Below are positions 5,507-5,636 of a stretch of 5,636 bases of DNA, piece by piece. The first letter of the stretch is position 1; every line of letters starts with the position of its first letter. The notes beneath the pieces were generated by a model, which saw only the letters and a list, made by a program, of their open reading frames with translations, did no database searches and was not told where the DNA came from. Source of the stretch: Patescibacteria group bacterium (GTDB lineage: Bacteria > Patescibacteriota > Minisyncoccia > Phycocordibacterales > UBA9973); NCBI GenBank assembly GCA_019750345.1, contig JAIEON010000067.1, forward strand, positions 1 to 5,636, in the 5' to 3' direction. The position numbers and the translations under genes were made by a program.

Positions 5507-5534
5507 ACTATACCAGAGTTTTTTATATTGACAA
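5507..5534 (-). promoter_or_regulatory. Promoter of the small - strand gene
   Basis: On the - strand TTGTCA (5534-5529) is followed by 16 bases and TATAGT (5512-5507). TGG directly before the hexamer makes an extended -10. Both hexamers match the housekeeping consensus at 5 of 6 positions, the best complete promoter in the window. Transcription would start near 5500, 13 bases before ATG 5487. Confidence 0.65.
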
Positions 5535-5540
5535 GTAAAA

Positions 5541-5568
5541 ACGCTTGACCACAATAATGATCAAGCGT
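5541..5568. terminator. Bidirectional intrinsic terminator
   Basis: ACGCTTGA (5541-5548) pairs perfectly with TCAAGCGT (5561-5568), with two more possible pairs inside after a mismatch. On the + strand TTTTTT follows at 5571-5576; on the - strand the stem is followed by a TTTT run (5540-5537). It lies just upstream of the small gene's promoter, so on the - strand it would end transcription from a gene to the right of the window. Confidence 0.75.
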
Positions 5569-5590
5569 ACTTTTTTGAGTATGGTTCGAA

Positions 5591-5636
5591 TTATCGTAGA
5601 CCATGTCTCCGTTCAAAATTTTTACTCATCTTATTA
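5591..5636 (-). CDS. Possible 3' end of a gene lying mostly outside the window
   Basis: On the - strand one frame is open from the window edge to a TAA at 5593-5591, giving the C-terminal residues NKMSKNFERRHGLR. The other two - strand frames stop within the last 11 bases of the window. The stop is 22 bases ahead of the terminator stem, as expected for a gene end. The fragment is too short to recognise. A + strand frame starting at ATG 5581 (MVRIIVDHVSVQNFYSSY) is also open to the edge, but it has no promoter element at the spacing seen elsewhere and follows a terminator. Confidence 0.3.
   Translation of the reverse strand, partial: NKMSKNFERRHGLR

Noticed and set aside
5434..5509. Imperfect inverted repeat AGTATTGGTAAAA / TTTTGCCAATACT in the small gene and its promoter
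   Set aside because: The upstream arm mostly precedes the predicted transcript start, so little of it could pair in the mRNA; A/T-rich chance match is likely.
5488..5616. Longer - strand start for the small gene
   Set aside because: It would translate through the bidirectional terminator and the gene's own promoter; ATG 5487 fits the predicted transcript.

Overview
The window reads as chromosomal DNA of a small-genome bacterium. Moderate GC (low to mid 40s % by eye), SD-less starts, very tight packing, a divergent SOD and a ComEC whose channel and nuclease parts are separate genes together suggest a Candidate Phyla Radiation (Patescibacteria) lineage, perhaps Parcubacteria-like. That placement is inference; no marker gene is present. 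The standard code fits: no in-frame TGA interrupts any recognised gene, and all visible stops are TAA or TAG.

Layout. On the + strand, recJ (ssDNA exonuclease, 4-1641) is followed after 7 bases by an RNase HI gene (1649-2383) whose product carries an unusual C-terminal viroplasmin-like, hybrid-binding-type domain. Next is a ComEC/Rec2 channel gene (GTG start, 2422-3894) that has the DUF4131-like and Competence regions but no nuclease domain. On the - strand, an Fe/Mn superoxide dismutase gene (4405-3830) overlaps the comEC 3' end by 65 bases. Divergent from it, with only 15 bases between the start codons, a + strand gene (4421-5278) encodes a membrane-anchored metallo-beta-lactamase (MBL) fold protein that corresponds to the missing ComEC nuclease domain. 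A bidirectional terminator, a small - strand gene for a 57-aa unknown protein with its own promoter (5487-5314), a second bidirectional terminator and perhaps the end of another - strand gene finish the window.

How the genes may work together. ComEC would pass single-stranded DNA through the membrane and the separate MBL protein would degrade the non-transported strand outside. RecJ would degrade single-stranded DNA, and RNase HI would remove RNA from hybrids. This makes a plausible DNA uptake and nucleotide salvage or recombination neighbourhood, with the SOD gene lodged between the two ComEC parts. No gene has a recognisable Shine-Dalgarno sequence. Instead, several starts lie 6-7 bases after an extended -10 motif (TGnTAnnnT), which predicts leaderless transcripts. 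That promoter pattern, the split ComEC around an antisense SOD, the RNase HI domain order and a perfect 12-bp inverted repeat inside comEC are the points most worth a second look.
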